A stretch of DNA of 64,000 nt from Rikenellaceae bacterium. Its GTDB lineage: Bacteria > Bacteroidota > Bacteroidia > Bacteroidales > Rikenellaceae. The position numbers and the translations under genes were made by a program. Positions 6,447 to 15,584 of this stretch are shown here, piece by piece. The stretch is taken from assembly GCA_020860245.1 (NCBI GenBank), contig JAJBUQ010000009.1, positions 1-64,000 of the forward strand. The letters are read 5' to 3'. Under the pieces are notes generated by a model, which made no database searches, was not told the origin of the DNA, and worked only from the letters and a program-made list of their open reading frames with translations. Positions within the stretch are counted from its first letter, which is position 1; every line of letters begins with the position of its first letter.

Positions 6447-8633
6447 ATGACAGCAGAGGTTGAAGGATACGGACTAACGGAGGTGATAAAGTATTGCAAA
6501 CCGTTTTTAAACTATATCAGAAATAATTTTAGCGAAAACAGTTACGGGTATATCAGGAATGCCCTGAAAATTGCCATTCGCGGACTCGACGATATGCGCC
6601 GTTACAACGGAACTCCATTTTTTACCCATTCCGTGAATACAGCACTTATAGTGGCCGATGAAATAGGTTTGGGACGTAATTCTGTAGTGGCGGTACTGCT
6701 GCACGACATGGTCCGTCTCAAAAGATATACTCTCGACGAAGTTCGTGAAAATTTCGGAGAAGAACCCATCGTCATATTGAGGGGTTTATGCAATATCTCC
6801 GAAGTCGATACGAAAAAATCGGAAGAACAAATAGATAATTTCAAGGAACTAATACTTTCGTATTCAACCGATCCCCGTGTAATTATTATAAAACTTGCGG
6901 ACAGGTTGGAAATCATGCGCGAACTCGAGAGCTTCCCCCCGGAGAAGCGCGACATGAAATCATGGGAAACTCTCCATCTTTATTCACAGATTGCCCATAA
7001 ACTCGGTTTATATGGAATCAAATCCGAAATGGAAGATCTGTCTCTGAAGTACACTTATCCACGGGAATATGCCGATATCGTAAAAAAGCTTGCCGAAACG
7101 GAAAAGGAGAGGCTTGCATTTATAGAAAAATTTCTGGAGCCGATACGTAGAAAACTCGATGCTAATAATTTCCAGTACCATATAAAAAGCCGCACCAAGT
7201 CAGTCTATTCTATATGGCGGAAGATGAAGCGTACGAATGTCTCTTTTGAAGAGATATACGATGTATTTGCCCTGAGGATAATTTTAAAAAGCGAACCTGC
7301 ACAGGAAAAAACATCCTGTTGGAGCGTTTATTCCATCGTGACCGATTTTTATACCCCTAACCCGGAGAGAATGAGGGATTGGATATCCATTCCTAAATCC
7401 AACGGATATGAATCGCTGCACACAACCGTTGTCACTAAAGAGGGGAAATGGGTGGAAGTTCAGATACGTACGGAGAGGATGGACGAAGTAGCGGAGAGAG
7501 GAGTGGCTGCTCACTGGAGATATAAAGGCGTTAAGCAAGGAGGAATGACCAGCGAGATATGGCTCGGTAAACTACGTGAAATAATGGAGACAGCGGAGAC
7601 TGTATCGGGAATTTCTCAAAAACTCGACGCTACCATATCTTCCAATGAAATATTTGTATTCACTCCTAACGGAGACTTGCGCAAACTTCCGGAGAGCGCA
7701 ACCGTTCTCGATTTTGCATTCGATATACATACTAAGTTAGGTTACACTTGCACCGGAGCGAAAATAAATCATAAGATTGTCTCGATACGGGAGAGGCTTC
7801 GTAATGGCGATGTGGTTGAAGTAATCACCTCGAAAAATCAAAAGCCTAAACCTGACTGGCTGAATATAGTCGTAACAGGGAAAGCCAAACAACGCATAAA
7901 AGTCTATTTGAGGGAAGAACAGGCGAAGGAATCGCAGTTAGGGCGCGAAACTCTGGAGCGTAAACTTAAAAACTGGAAGATCAATAATCTGACCATAGAG
8001 GAAGCCGTCACACTTCTCTGCAGACATTATAAACTCAAAACAGGTACGGAATTATATACCCTTGTCGCCGAAGAAAAGATAAATCTATCGGAAATAAAAG
8101 ATATTGTCACGGAAAATTATGCGCCTGTGGAAGAGAAACCGAAGGGAGAAGCACGGATTAAAAAGGAGAGTGCCAATGACGATATTCTGGTTATCGACGA
8201 TTCTCTGCGCGACGTAAGTTTCAAATTGGGTAAATGCTGTAATCCGATATACGGAGATGATATATTCGGATTCGTAACTGTCGCTGCGGGGATTACCGTC
8301 CACAGGACCGACTGTCCTAACGGAGTGCGTTTACAGACCAGATATCCTTACAGGGTGCTTAAAGCCAGATGGCGCAGCGACAATGCAAAGGGTTCCTTCC
8401 GTGCGACCATAAGGTTGCAGGCGGAGGATTCGGTAGGACTTGTAAACAGGATCACTGAGGTTATAACGAAGGAACTTCGTATAAATATCCGTTCCATGTC
8501 GCTTAATTCAGTCGGAGGAGTCCTCTCCGGACTCATAAATATTGAGGTTACGAGTACGCAAGTGGTGGATATGGTGATTTACAGTCTTCTGCGGATCAAA
8601 GAGGTGCAGAAAGTATTCCGCCTAAACAATTAA
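6447..8633 (+). CDS. relA: RelA/SpoT-family (p)ppGpp synthetase with degenerate hydrolase site
   Basis: The 728-residue RSH protein has all the usual domains: HD region (about 45-165), synthetase (about 230-360; RDWISIPKSNGYESLHTTV and EVQIRTERMDEVAERG), TGS (about 390-460; FTPNGDLRKLPESATVLDFA), a CC-type region (about 590-640) and C-terminal ACT (about 650-725). It makes the stringent-response alarmone from GTP/GDP and ATP. In the hydrolase domain the HDxxED motif reads HDMVRL (86-91), so both acidic residues are missing, and the usual HNMRTL is LEIMREL. That points to a synthetase without hydrolase activity, as in RelA. A second, bifunctional RSH would be expected elsewhere in the genome. 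The start at 6447 lies right behind an inverted repeat (6417-6423/6440-6446). Confidence 0.9.
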   Translation: MTAEVEGYGLTEVIKYCKPFLNYIRNNFSENSYGYIRNALKIAIRGLDDMRRYNGTPFFTHSVNTALIVADEIGLGRNSVVAVLLHDMVRLKRYTLDEVRENFGEEPIVILRGLCNISEVDTKKSEEQIDNFKELILSYSTDPRVIIIKLADRLEIMRELESFPPEKRDMKSWETLHLYSQIAHKLGLYGIKSEMEDLSLKYTYPREYADIVKKLAETEKERLAFIEKFLEPIRRKLDANNFQYHIKSRTKSVYSIWRKMKRTNVSFEEIYDVFALRIILKSEPAQEKTSCWSVYSIVTDFYTPNPERMRDWISIPKSNGYESLHTTVVTKEGKWVEVQIRTERMDEVAERGVAAHWRYKGVKQGGMTSEIWLGKLREIMETAETVSGISQKLDATISSNEIFVFTPNGDLRKLPESATVLDFAFDIHTKLGYTCTGAKINHKIVSIRERLRNGDVVEVITSKNQKPKPDWLNIVVTGKAKQRIKVYLREEQAKESQLGRETLERKLKNWKINNLTIEEAVTLLCRHYKLKTGTELYTLVAEEKINLSEIKDIVTENYAPVEEKPKGEARIKKESANDDILVIDDSLRDVSFKLGKCCNPIYGDDIFGFVTVAAGITVHRTDCPNGVRLQTRYPYRVLKARWRSDNAKGSFRATIRLQAEDSVGLVNRITEVITKELRINIRSMSLNSVGGVLSGLINIEVTSTQVVDMVIYSLLRIKEVQKVFRLNN

Positions 8634-8663
8634 TGCTTTAAACGCCTCACGGGCATATTCTTT

Positions 8664-8690
8664 GTTATGATATTTTATAAAAATCATAAC
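8664..8690. promoter_or_regulatory. Inverted repeat directly before the CDGSH gene start
   Basis: Arms GTTATGAT (8664-8671) and ATCATAAC (8683-8690) are perfect complements around an 11-base AT spacer, ending one base before the ATG at 8692. It could be an operator or a stem hiding the translation start; which is not decidable here. Confidence 0.4.
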
Positions 8691-8691
8691 G

Positions 8692-9267
8692 ATGAAAGAA
8701 TATACTGTGCAGAAAGGAAGCTCCGTCGCACCGGAAAAGTTCCACATTACGATAATTTCGGACGGTCCGTACATGGTTTATGGTAAACCTCCCATGAAGC
8801 AGCAATTTATAATGGTGAATCAGGATAGAGAGCCGTGGGCCTTCAAGGCAGGGAGAAGCTTCTCCACAGATAGAGAACCTACCGCAGTTTGCCGTTGCGG
8901 TACTTCGAAGAATATGCCTTATTGCGACGGTTCGCATGTTCATGCAGATTGGGATCCGACTCTTACCGCTCCGGAAGAACCGTTGCTGTTGGGTGCGGTG
9001 GCTTACAACGGCCCTAAACTTATCCTTAGCGACAACCAGTTGTACTGCGCATTCGCGCGTATGTGCGATGCCAAAGGACAGGTATGGAACCGTGTAATGA
9101 TGAATGATGAGGAGAGTGTGGAACTTACCAAGAGAGAAGCGGACTATTGTCCTGCCGGAAGGTTGTCCGCATGGAACAAGGAGACAGGAGAACCTTACGA
9201 GCCTGATCTTAAACCTTCGCTCGGACTCATTGAAGATCCTCAAATTCATTCCAGCGGAGCCTTATGA
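8692..9267 (+). CDS. CDGSH iron-sulfur domain protein, first domain, truncated by TGA
   Basis: The frame encodes 191 residues before a TGA at 9265-9267. It contains one CDGSH motif (CRCGTSKNMPYCDGSH, about residues 63-78), which binds a 2Fe-2S cluster through three Cys and one His. Family members in Bacteroidetes continue with a Trp at the position of this TGA (SGALW-type) and then a second CDGSH domain, and the same frame here does continue for 57 intact codons. The gene is therefore a full-length protein interrupted by one nonsense codon, possibly still giving a single-domain product. It stands between relA and the convergent FKBP-like gene. Confidence 0.8.
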   Translation: MKEYTVQKGSSVAPEKFHITIISDGPYMVYGKPPMKQQFIMVNQDREPWAFKAGRSFSTDREPTAVCRCGTSKNMPYCDGSHVHADWDPTLTAPEEPLLLGAVAYNGPKLILSDNQLYCAFARMCDAKGQVWNRVMMNDEESVELTKREADYCPAGRLSAWNKETGEPYEPDLKPSLGLIEDPQIHSSGAL

Positions 9268-9441
9268 GTATTCGGAGGAATCCCGTTATCGAGACAGGAC
9301 GGATTCACTTACGAAGTAAGGAACAGAATGACCCTATGCCGTTGTGGACAATCGGCCAATAAACCGTTTTGTAATGGGGCTCACGCATCTATGAGGTGGA
9401 ATGACGGTTTGGGCGGCACTCCGGACGGAGAAGAATTTTAA
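9268..9441 (+). pseudogene. Second CDGSH domain, severed from the upstream frame by TGA
   Basis: In the same frame as 8692-9267, codons after the TGA read VFGGIPLSRQDGFTYEVRNR and then CRCGQSANKPFCNGAH, a complete second CDGSH motif, ending in a TAA at 9439-9441. All expected cluster ligands are present and there is no further lesion, so the break is recent or a sequencing error. Confidence 0.8.
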
Positions 9442-9515
9442 CCTGAAAATTTGGAGACGAATGTTTAATTCCGCAGAATTGGTGAAGTCCCGATATGACT
9501 CTACAACAAATGGAA

Positions 9516-10250
9516 TCAATATTTCTCATCGCGGTAGTTCTGCATCTCTTCCGAGTCAGATAATCTTAATATCTCTATTTCGAAAATTAAAACGGGAAGT
9601 TCTCCATCTTCACCGGATTTATATTCGATGAGATGCCGGTCGGTGTAAACGACCCGGAAACATGCACCGACTCTTGCGAGCCGTTCATAGATCGCGGAGA
9701 GAGACTGATTGCCTATATTCGACCATGTAGTAATGTGTCCATTCTCTTCATACCTGACACGCCCGGAAGAGGACAGGGTTCTGTAATTCTCCACATACGG
9801 CTGATTGTCAGGGATCAATTCGCCAGTGCCCGGGAAAATGATTTCATAACGGGCACTGTCGCCCCATGCCTCCATTGAACCGAATTCAGGCAGCGATAAA
9901 ATACGTGACATCTCAGTTGTGAATTTTTTCTCCTTCTCCGCCTCCAATACCTTCCAAAGGAGCTGGGAGACAGCATCGAAATGATCGAAGGTATCATCGT
10001 TCCCCTGACCGAATAAGCCTTCCGCAAAGCCTTCCTGCATAGCTTCAGGATCATAATAACGGCGAAGTACATCTTGGATTTCATCGCTGTTCATGTAATT
10101 CAGGTATTGGGCAAGGGAGTAGCCCGTCATATAACTCAATTTTTTCGACAATTCTCCGCAGATTTCATCATTTTTTTGTTCTTCTGCTGTTTGCGCGAAT
10201 AAATAAGGTATTATGGACAGTATAGACAGTAAAGAGAATATTCTTTTCAT
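9516..10250 (-). CDS. Exported FKBP-like protein, divergent
   Basis: The protein has 244 residues with a Sec signal (IPYLFAQ, cleavage near residue 20). The first part (SKKLSYMTGYSLAQYLNYMN) resembles the N-terminal dimerisation region of FkpA/Mip-type prolyl isomerases such as the one at 17567-18250, and the end (LPVLIFEIEILRL) matches the last FKBP beta-strand. The middle lacks the usual FKBP catalytic landmarks, so isomerase activity is doubtful; a chaperone-like role is possible. It lies downstream of nadC on the same strand with an 89-base gap and converges with the CDGSH gene. Confidence 0.6.
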   Translation of the reverse strand: MKRIFSLLSILSIIPYLFAQTAEEQKNDEICGELSKKLSYMTGYSLAQYLNYMNSDEIQDVLRRYYDPEAMQEGFAEGLFGQGNDDTFDHFDAVSQLLWKVLEAEKEKKFTTEMSRILSLPEFGSMEAWGDSARYEIIFPGTGELIPDNQPYVENYRTLSSSGRVRYEENGHITTWSNIGNQSLSAIYERLARVGACFRVVYTDRHLIEYKSGEDGELPVLIFEIEILRLSDSEEMQNYRDEKY

Positions 10251-10339
10251 TTCATTATCGGCAAATTGAGAAGTCTGTCAGAAGACGACCTTAAATCATA
10301 GCATATTTATTAAATAACAGCTAACTTACGATGCCAGAA

Positions 10340-11191
10340 TTAACAGGCCTTCAGACTCAGATCGAGGCTCTTTATTTGGTGCGTAAGTGCGCCTACCGAT
10401 ATGAAATCGACTCCGCATTCCGCATATTCCCTGAGATTTTTAAGAGTTATACCTCCCGACGACTCTATCTCGCATGCACCATCTATCATCTTAACCGCTT
10501 CACACGTCTGTTCCGGAGTGAAGTTGTCAAGCATAATCCTATCTACGCCCCCTGCGCGGAATACTTCTCTTATATCGTCGAAATTGCGAACCTCTACTTC
10601 GATTTTCAGATTTTTACCCTTCTCTTTAAGGTATTTACGAGTTTTGTTTATGGCATTATATACCCCGCCTGCAAAGTCTATGTGATTATCTTTAAGAATT
10701 ATCATATCGAATAATCCCATGCGATGGTTGTCTCCGCCTCCGATTTTGACCGCCATCTTATCGAGCACCCTCATTCCCGGAGTGGTCTTGCGTGTGTCGA
10801 GAATTTTGGTCTTCGTTCCTTTTACCTCTTTGACATATATGGCTGTCTGGGTTGCTACACCGCTCATTCTCTGCATAACGTTCAAAAGAATACGTTCCGC
10901 TTGTAGAAGTGAAATTAGCCTCCCCTCCACGTAGAAGACTATGTCTCCAGGTTTAACGTGAGCACCGTCATCGATCTTTTTCTCGAATACGACGTTCGGA
11001 TCGAGCCTCTTGAGAATAATTTCCGCTATCTCGACGCCTGCGATTATCCCTTCCTGTTTGACCAGAAACTTCATTCGTCCGCGTTCATCTTGAGGTATCG
11101 AGGATAACGAGGAGTGATCCCCGTCGCCAATGTCTTCTTTAATCGCAAGTTCAATCAGTTCTTCTACGAACGGTAAATATCTTTCTTCCAT
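10340..11191 (-). CDS. nadC: Nicotinate-nucleotide pyrophosphorylase (quinolinate phosphoribosyltransferase)
   Basis: The protein has 283 residues, the standard length. It converts quinolinate and PRPP to nicotinate mononucleotide, CO2 and pyrophosphate in de novo NAD synthesis in the cytoplasm. Family motifs are DTRKTTPGMR with K for PRPP/quinolinate binding, KIGGGDNHRMGLFDMIILKD, and the barrel end IESSGGITLKNLREYAECGV and DFISVGALTH. A good TAnnTTTG box lies 49 bases upstream, divergent from the ilv operon. nadA and nadB are not in the window. Confidence 0.95.
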   Translation of the reverse strand: MEERYLPFVEELIELAIKEDIGDGDHSSLSSIPQDERGRMKFLVKQEGIIAGVEIAEIILKRLDPNVVFEKKIDDGAHVKPGDIVFYVEGRLISLLQAERILLNVMQRMSGVATQTAIYVKEVKGTKTKILDTRKTTPGMRVLDKMAVKIGGGDNHRMGLFDMIILKDNHIDFAGGVYNAINKTRKYLKEKGKNLKIEVEVRNFDDIREVFRAGGVDRIMLDNFTPEQTCEAVKMIDGACEIESSGGITLKNLREYAECGVDFISVGALTHQIKSLDLSLKAC

Positions 11192-11239
11192 ATAAGAGCG
11201 GTATGATTATATAACTGAAAAATTTTAAATGACTGTCGG

Positions 11240-11247
11240 CAAATATA
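11240..11247 (-). promoter_or_regulatory. TAnnTTTG promoter box of nadC
   Basis: The minus strand reads TATATTTG 49 bases before the nadC start. It is back to back with the ilv promoter box at 11290-11297. Confidence 0.6.
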
Positions 11248-11289
11248 ATATTTAATAGTAGTTTTTAAGGATTTATCGTTTTATTTTTT

Positions 11290-11297
11290 TATTTTTG
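11290..11297 (+). promoter_or_regulatory. TAnnTTTG promoter box of the ilv operon
   Basis: TATTTTTG on the plus strand. Transcription from here would give a leader of nearly 190 bases before ilvD, long for this genome, which fits the attenuator features found in it. Confidence 0.6.
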
Positions 11298-11354
11298 CAC
11301 TTCGTAAAAATCAGAAATTCTGATCTTTGATAGTAATTTACGGCTTTTAATTAT

Positions 11355-11472
11355 CGGCGTTTCGGTTTTACATTTGCCTGTATTTTAAACGGTTAATGTA
11401 ATACCGATGTGTTTGGATATCATAAATCCTAAATATCCGGGAATAATTCTAAACGCCGGAATTGTTTTTTTT
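11355..11472 (+). promoter_or_regulatory. Candidate ilv attenuator: alternative hairpins and U-tract
   Basis: Segment 11355-11362 (CGGCGTTT) is perfectly complementary to 11451-11458. The latter overlaps one arm of a short stem (TCCGG 11436-11440 with CCGGA 11456-11460) that is followed within a few bases by eight T (11465-11472). The two pairings exclude each other. A small frame rich in Ile codons (11407-11484) runs through the switch region. Together this looks like a translation-coupled attenuator of the ilv genes, though the terminator stem is short and its loop long. Confidence 0.4.
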
Positions 11473-11484
11473 GTACAGAAATAA
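11407..11484 (+). CDS. Possible ilv leader peptide (25 residues)
   Basis: ATG at 11407, TAA at 11482-11484, eight bases before ilvD. It has five Ile, two Leu and two Val among 25 residues, including the run GIIL, with rare-looking ATA and CTA codons. It overlaps the alternative hairpins of the leader. In AT-rich DNA such a frame can arise by chance, so the call rests on its position upstream of the branched-chain amino acid operon. Confidence 0.35.
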   Translation: MCLDIINPKYPGIILNAGIVFFVQK

Positions 11485-11492
11485 AAATTAAT

Positions 11493-13316
11493 ATGAGACT
11501 ACTTCGAAGTAATACAACCACTCAGGGCCGTAAAATGGCCGGTGCGAGGAGTTTGTGGAGAGCAAACGGAATGAAGGATGAACAATTCGGTAAACCTGTT
11601 ATAGCGATCGTCAATTCTTTCACCCAGTTTGTACCCGGACATGTCCACCTTCATGAGATCGGTCAGAAAATCAAAGGCTGGATAGAAGAAGAGGGGTGTT
11701 TTGCTGCGGAATTCAATACTATCGCGATAGACGACGGTATTGCTATGGGACACGACGGAATGCTTTATTCGCTTCCCTCGCGCGACCTGATTGCGGACAG
11801 CGTCGAATATATGTGCAATGCGCATAAGGTAGATGCGATGATATGTATATCCAACTGCGATAAGATTACTCCGGGAATGCTTATGGCAGCTATGAGGCTT
11901 AATATTCCTGCCGTTTTTGTTTCCGGAGGCCCTATGGAGGCTGGTAGAGTAGGAGACGGGGAATACGATCTCATTGATGTAATGGTTAAGGGGGCTGATG
12001 CGTCTGTGTCTGACGAGGAGTTGGCGGAACTTGAAAAATCCGCATGTCCGACTTGCGGAAGTTGTTCCGGTATGTTCACTGCCAACTCTATGAACTGTCT
12101 TACCGAAGCAATCGGTCTTTCTTTGCCGGGCAACGGTACGCTGCTGGCATCACATAAGTTGAGAGAAGATCTCTTCAGAAGGGCTGCAAAACAAATAGTA
12201 AAAAACACTAATGAATATTATTTCAACGACAACGACAAAGTTCTTCCCCGTTCGATAGCGACAAGGGATGCGTTCCTTAACGCTATGTCGCTGGATATAG
12301 CAATGGGAGGGTCGTCTAATACCGTGCTTCATCTTCTTGCAGTTGCGCAGGAGGCAGAAGTGGATTTCACAATGTCAGACATCGAAGTATTGTCCCGTAA
12401 AGTTCCGGTTTTATGTAAAGTAGCTCCGAATTATCACTATCATATTCAGGATGTCCACCGTGCTGGGGGAATAATGGCGATTTTAAGCGAATTGTCGAAG
12501 GGCGGACTTATAAACAGTGATGCTCTGCATGTTGCTTACGAAACTCTTGCCGAAGCTATTGATTGTAACGATATAATAAGTGAGAACGCTTCTACTGAGG
12601 CAAAGAATAGTTACCTTGCCGCTCCAGGCGGTAAATTTAACATTACCCTTGGATCGCAGGACAATTATTATAATGAGTTCGACTGCGATCGTATAAACGG
12701 TTGTATAAGAAATATTGAGCATGCTTACTCTAAAGACGGAGGACTTGCCGTTCTGTTTGGCAACATCGCATTGAACGGATGTATAGTCAAGACTGCCGGT
12801 GTGGACGAATCCATTCTAAGATTCGAGGGTAAAGCTGCTGTTTTTGAATCGCAGGAAGAGGCTTGTAAGGGTATTCTCGACGGTACTGTACAGGCCGGCG
12901 ATGTAGTAATTATACGCTATGAGGGACCGAGAGGCGGTCCGGGAATGCAGGAGATGCTATACCCTACCTCTTACCTTAAATCGGTTAAACTCGGTAAGGC
13001 ATGTGCACTGGTAACGGACGGACGTTTCTCAGGTGGTACCTCCGGTTTATCGATAGGGCATGTATCGCCCGAAGCAGCAGCAGGCGGTAATATTGCACTG
13101 GTAGAAAATGGTGATAAGATTATAATAGATATTCCTAATCGTAAGATCGAAGTAGTCGTCAGCGACGAGGAGCTCGCACAGCGACGAGTCTGTGTCAAGA
13201 GTTTCAAGCCTAAGCAAAGAGACCGCGTGGTTTCAAAGGCGTTGCAGGCTTACGCTTCGATGGTGTCTTCTGCGGATAAAGGCGGAGTACGCGAACTTAA
13301 CGATCAGTTTAACTAA
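11493..13316 (+). CDS. ilvD: Dihydroxy-acid dehydratase
   Basis: The protein has 607 residues, full length. It dehydrates 2,3-dihydroxy-isovalerate and -methylvalerate to the 2-keto acids of valine and isoleucine, using an Fe-S cluster. Both family signatures are present: [10 protein letters not shown] (Cys122) and [18 protein letters not shown] (about 186-203), plus [20 protein letters not shown] near the end. It is the first gene of the operon ilvD-ilvB-ilvN-ilvC; the gap to ilvB is 11 bases. Regulation is probably through the leader described upstream. Confidence 0.97.
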   Translation: MRLLRSNTTTQGRKMAGARSLWRANGMKDEQFGKPVIAIVNSFTQFVPGHVHLHEIGQKIKGWIEEEGCFAAEFNTIAIDDGIAMGHDGMLYSLPSRDLIADSVEYMCNAHKVDAMICISNCDKITPGMLMAAMRLNIPAVFVSGGPMEAGRVGDGEYDLIDVMVKGADASVSDEELAELEKSACPTCGSCSGMFTANSMNCLTEAIGLSLPGNGTLLASHKLREDLFRRAAKQIVKNTNEYYFNDNDKVLPRSIATRDAFLNAMSLDIAMGGSSNTVLHLLAVAQEAEVDFTMSDIEVLSRKVPVLCKVAPNYHYHIQDVHRAGGIMAILSELSKGGLINSDALHVAYETLAEAIDCNDIISENASTEAKNSYLAAPGGKFNITLGSQDNYYNEFDCDRINGCIRNIEHAYSKDGGLAVLFGNIALNGCIVKTAGVDESILRFEGKAAVFESQEEACKGILDGTVQAGDVVIIRYEGPRGGPGMQEMLYPTSYLKSVKLGKACALVTDGRFSGGTSGLSIGHVSPEAAAGGNIALVENGDKIIIDIPNRKIEVVVSDEELAQRRVCVKSFKPKQRDRVVSKALQAYASMVSSADKGGVRELNDQFN

Positions 13317-13327
13317 AGAATCTAATC

Positions 13328-15028
13328 ATGTCAGAGATAAAAAATATAACCGGAGCGGAAGCTCTTCTTTATTCGTTGATAGAGGAAGACGCTACGACGA
13401 TTTTCGGTTACCCCGGAGGTCAGGTTATTCCCATATATGATAAATTATACGGATTCCGTGACAGGATCCGCCATATATTGACGAGGCACGAACAGGGTGC
13501 TGTACATGCCGCACAGGGATTTGCACGTGTTACAGGTAAGGTCGGAGTCTGTATGGCTACGTCCGGACCCGGAGCGACCAATCTCATTACCGGTATTGCG
13601 GATGCAATGCTGGACTCGACGCCGTTGGTTTGCATTACAGGGCAGGTTCCAGCCGGACAGTTGGGTAATGACGCATTTCAGGAAGCAGACATAATCAGCA
13701 TGACGATGCCCATCACTAAATGGAATTTTCAGGTAACGTCTGCCGACGAAATTCCGTGGGCTGTGGCTCGTGCGTTTTATATCGCAAGATCCGGAAGACC
13801 GGGGCCAGTGCTTATAGATATAACTAAAAACGCTCAGGTCGATAAACTCGATTACTGTTATAAAAAATGCAACACGCTTCGCAGTTACGAACCGATTCCT
13901 CTTCCGGATAAATCAGCGATAGAACAGGCTGTGGAATTGATAAATGGTTCGAAGAGGCCGTTACTGTTAGTGGGGCAGGGTATCAAATTATCCGGAGCGG
14001 AAAAAGAAGTCGTTGAATTTGCAGCCAAAGCAAATATACCGGTGGCCTCGACCTTAATGGGGATATCGGCAATTGCCGACGACTTCCCGCTATATATAGG
14101 GAGACTCGGAATGCACGGTAACCTCGCACCTAACATTATGACTCAGAATGCGGATCTTATCATTGCTGTCGGTATGAGATTCAGCGATCGTGTAACCGGT
14201 GATCTTAGTAAGTATGCAAAACAAGCTAAAGTAATACATATAGATATCGACCGCTCCGAGATAAATAAGGTAGTTAAGGTTGATGTAGGAATTGTTGCGG
14301 ATGCAAAGGATGCTCTTAACTCTATGTTGCAGGATATTAATGAAGCAAATAGAAAAGAGTGGTTCGAATTTGCCAAAGTACAGCTTGAAGAAGAGACAAA
14401 GAATGTAATTACTCCAAGTATTCATCCATCGGACGGACCTATCCGGATGGGAGAGGTTATAAATATACTAACGGATGCTACGGACCGTAACGCAGTAATA
14501 GTAACGGATGTAGGTCAACAGCAGATATTCAGCGCGCGCTATTCGAAGTTCCGTAATACAAGGAGCTTCATTACTTCCGGCGGTCTCGGTACAATGGGAT
14601 TCGGTTTGCCTGCTGCAATGGGGGCTAAAATAGGTGTGCCGGATAAGGAGATTGTAGCGGTATTGGGTGACGGTGGATTTCAGATGACCATGCAGGAACT
14701 CGGAACCATTATGCAGAATAAAATAGGCGTTAAAATAATTATACTTAACAATAGTTTTTTAGGGATGGTTCGCCAGTGGCAGCAGCTGTTTTTCGAAAGA
14801 AGATACTCTTTTACCGAACTTGAAAATCCGGACTTTGTGAGGATTGCAAGTGCGTACGGTATTCCTGCTTCCAGGGTAATCGAGCGCGATGGCCTTAATG
14901 ATGCCATCGGGACCATGCTTAAAACCGAAGGTCCGTATCTGCTCGAAGTAGCAGTGGCAAACGAGGAGAATGTATTCCCTATGGTTCCGGCAGGAGCGTC
15001 ACTTTCAGATTTAATTTTTAAAGAGTAG
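13328..15028 (+). CDS. ilvB: Acetolactate synthase large subunit
   Basis: The 566-residue ThDP enzyme condenses pyruvate with pyruvate or 2-ketobutyrate. The three ThDP-family domains are recognisable: N-terminal pyrimidine-binding part with catalytic Glu in TRHEQGAVHAAQGFARVTGK, a central FAD-binding-like part, and the C-terminal ThDP site GDGGFQMTMQELGTIMQ followed by NNSFLGMVRQWQQLFF. It ends in TAG two bases before the ilvN start, so the subunits are translated together. Confidence 0.97.
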   Translation: MSEIKNITGAEALLYSLIEEDATTIFGYPGGQVIPIYDKLYGFRDRIRHILTRHEQGAVHAAQGFARVTGKVGVCMATSGPGATNLITGIADAMLDSTPLVCITGQVPAGQLGNDAFQEADIISMTMPITKWNFQVTSADEIPWAVARAFYIARSGRPGPVLIDITKNAQVDKLDYCYKKCNTLRSYEPIPLPDKSAIEQAVELINGSKRPLLLVGQGIKLSGAEKEVVEFAAKANIPVASTLMGISAIADDFPLYIGRLGMHGNLAPNIMTQNADLIIAVGMRFSDRVTGDLSKYAKQAKVIHIDIDRSEINKVVKVDVGIVADAKDALNSMLQDINEANRKEWFEFAKVQLEEETKNVITPSIHPSDGPIRMGEVINILTDATDRNAVIVTDVGQQQIFSARYSKFRNTRSFITSGGLGTMGFGLPAAMGAKIGVPDKEIVAVLGDGGFQMTMQELGTIMQNKIGVKIIILNNSFLGMVRQWQQLFFERRYSFTELENPDFVRIASAYGIPASRVIERDGLNDAIGTMLKTEGPYLLEVAVANEENVFPMVPAGASLSDLIFKE

Positions 15029-15030
15029 TT

Positions 15031-15552
15031 ATGGAAGCACAGGAATTTATAGTAACTGCGTTTACTGAAAATCAGGCAGGCGTACTCAATAGAATCACAG
15101 CGGTTTACCTTAGGCGTAAAATAAATATAGAAAGTCTTAAAGTCTCTGAATCTTCCATTAAGGGTATAAGTATGTTCGTTATCTCTGCGATTACAACGGA
15201 AGATACGATAAAGATAATAGTAAAACAGATAAGAAAGATTATCGAAGTTCTCGACGTAGCTTATCACACACCGGAACAACTGATAACCCAGGAGATCGCC
15301 CTCTATAAAGTCTCTTCGGAGATATTTAAGGATTCCGGTATGGCAGAGAAAGTTATCCGTAATACTAACGCCCGCATTATCGAGATGAACAATGATTATG
15401 TGGTTATAGAAAAAACCGGAGCAAGAGAAGAGGTGGAACAGCTTCGAAAGGAACTCAAAGAAGAAAATTTCCTGATTCAGTTTACCCGTTCCGGAAGCGT
15501 TGTGCTTCACAGGGAATCAATAGAGGATCTTTTACAAAATATAGCACTTTAA
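15031..15552 (+). CDS. ilvN: Acetolactate synthase regulatory subunit
   Basis: The 173-residue small subunit has an N-terminal ACT domain (FTENQAGVLNRITAVYLRRK) and a C-terminal ALS_ss domain. It activates the large subunit and normally confers feedback inhibition by valine. It starts two bases after ilvB and is followed by ilvC after 32 bases. Confidence 0.93.
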   Translation: MEAQEFIVTAFTENQAGVLNRITAVYLRRKINIESLKVSESSIKGISMFVISAITTEDTIKIIVKQIRKIIEVLDVAYHTPEQLITQEIALYKVSSEIFKDSGMAEKVIRNTNARIIEMNNDYVVIEKTGAREEVEQLRKELKEENFLIQFTRSGSVVLHRESIEDLLQNIAL

Positions 15553-15584
15553 ATTCACTTAATAAACACTAAACAAACAAAACT

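Noticed and set aside
9265..9267. TGA as selenocysteine in the CDGSH protein
   Set aside because: The position is a conserved Trp in the family, not Cys, and no stem-loop suited to selenocysteine insertion is evident.
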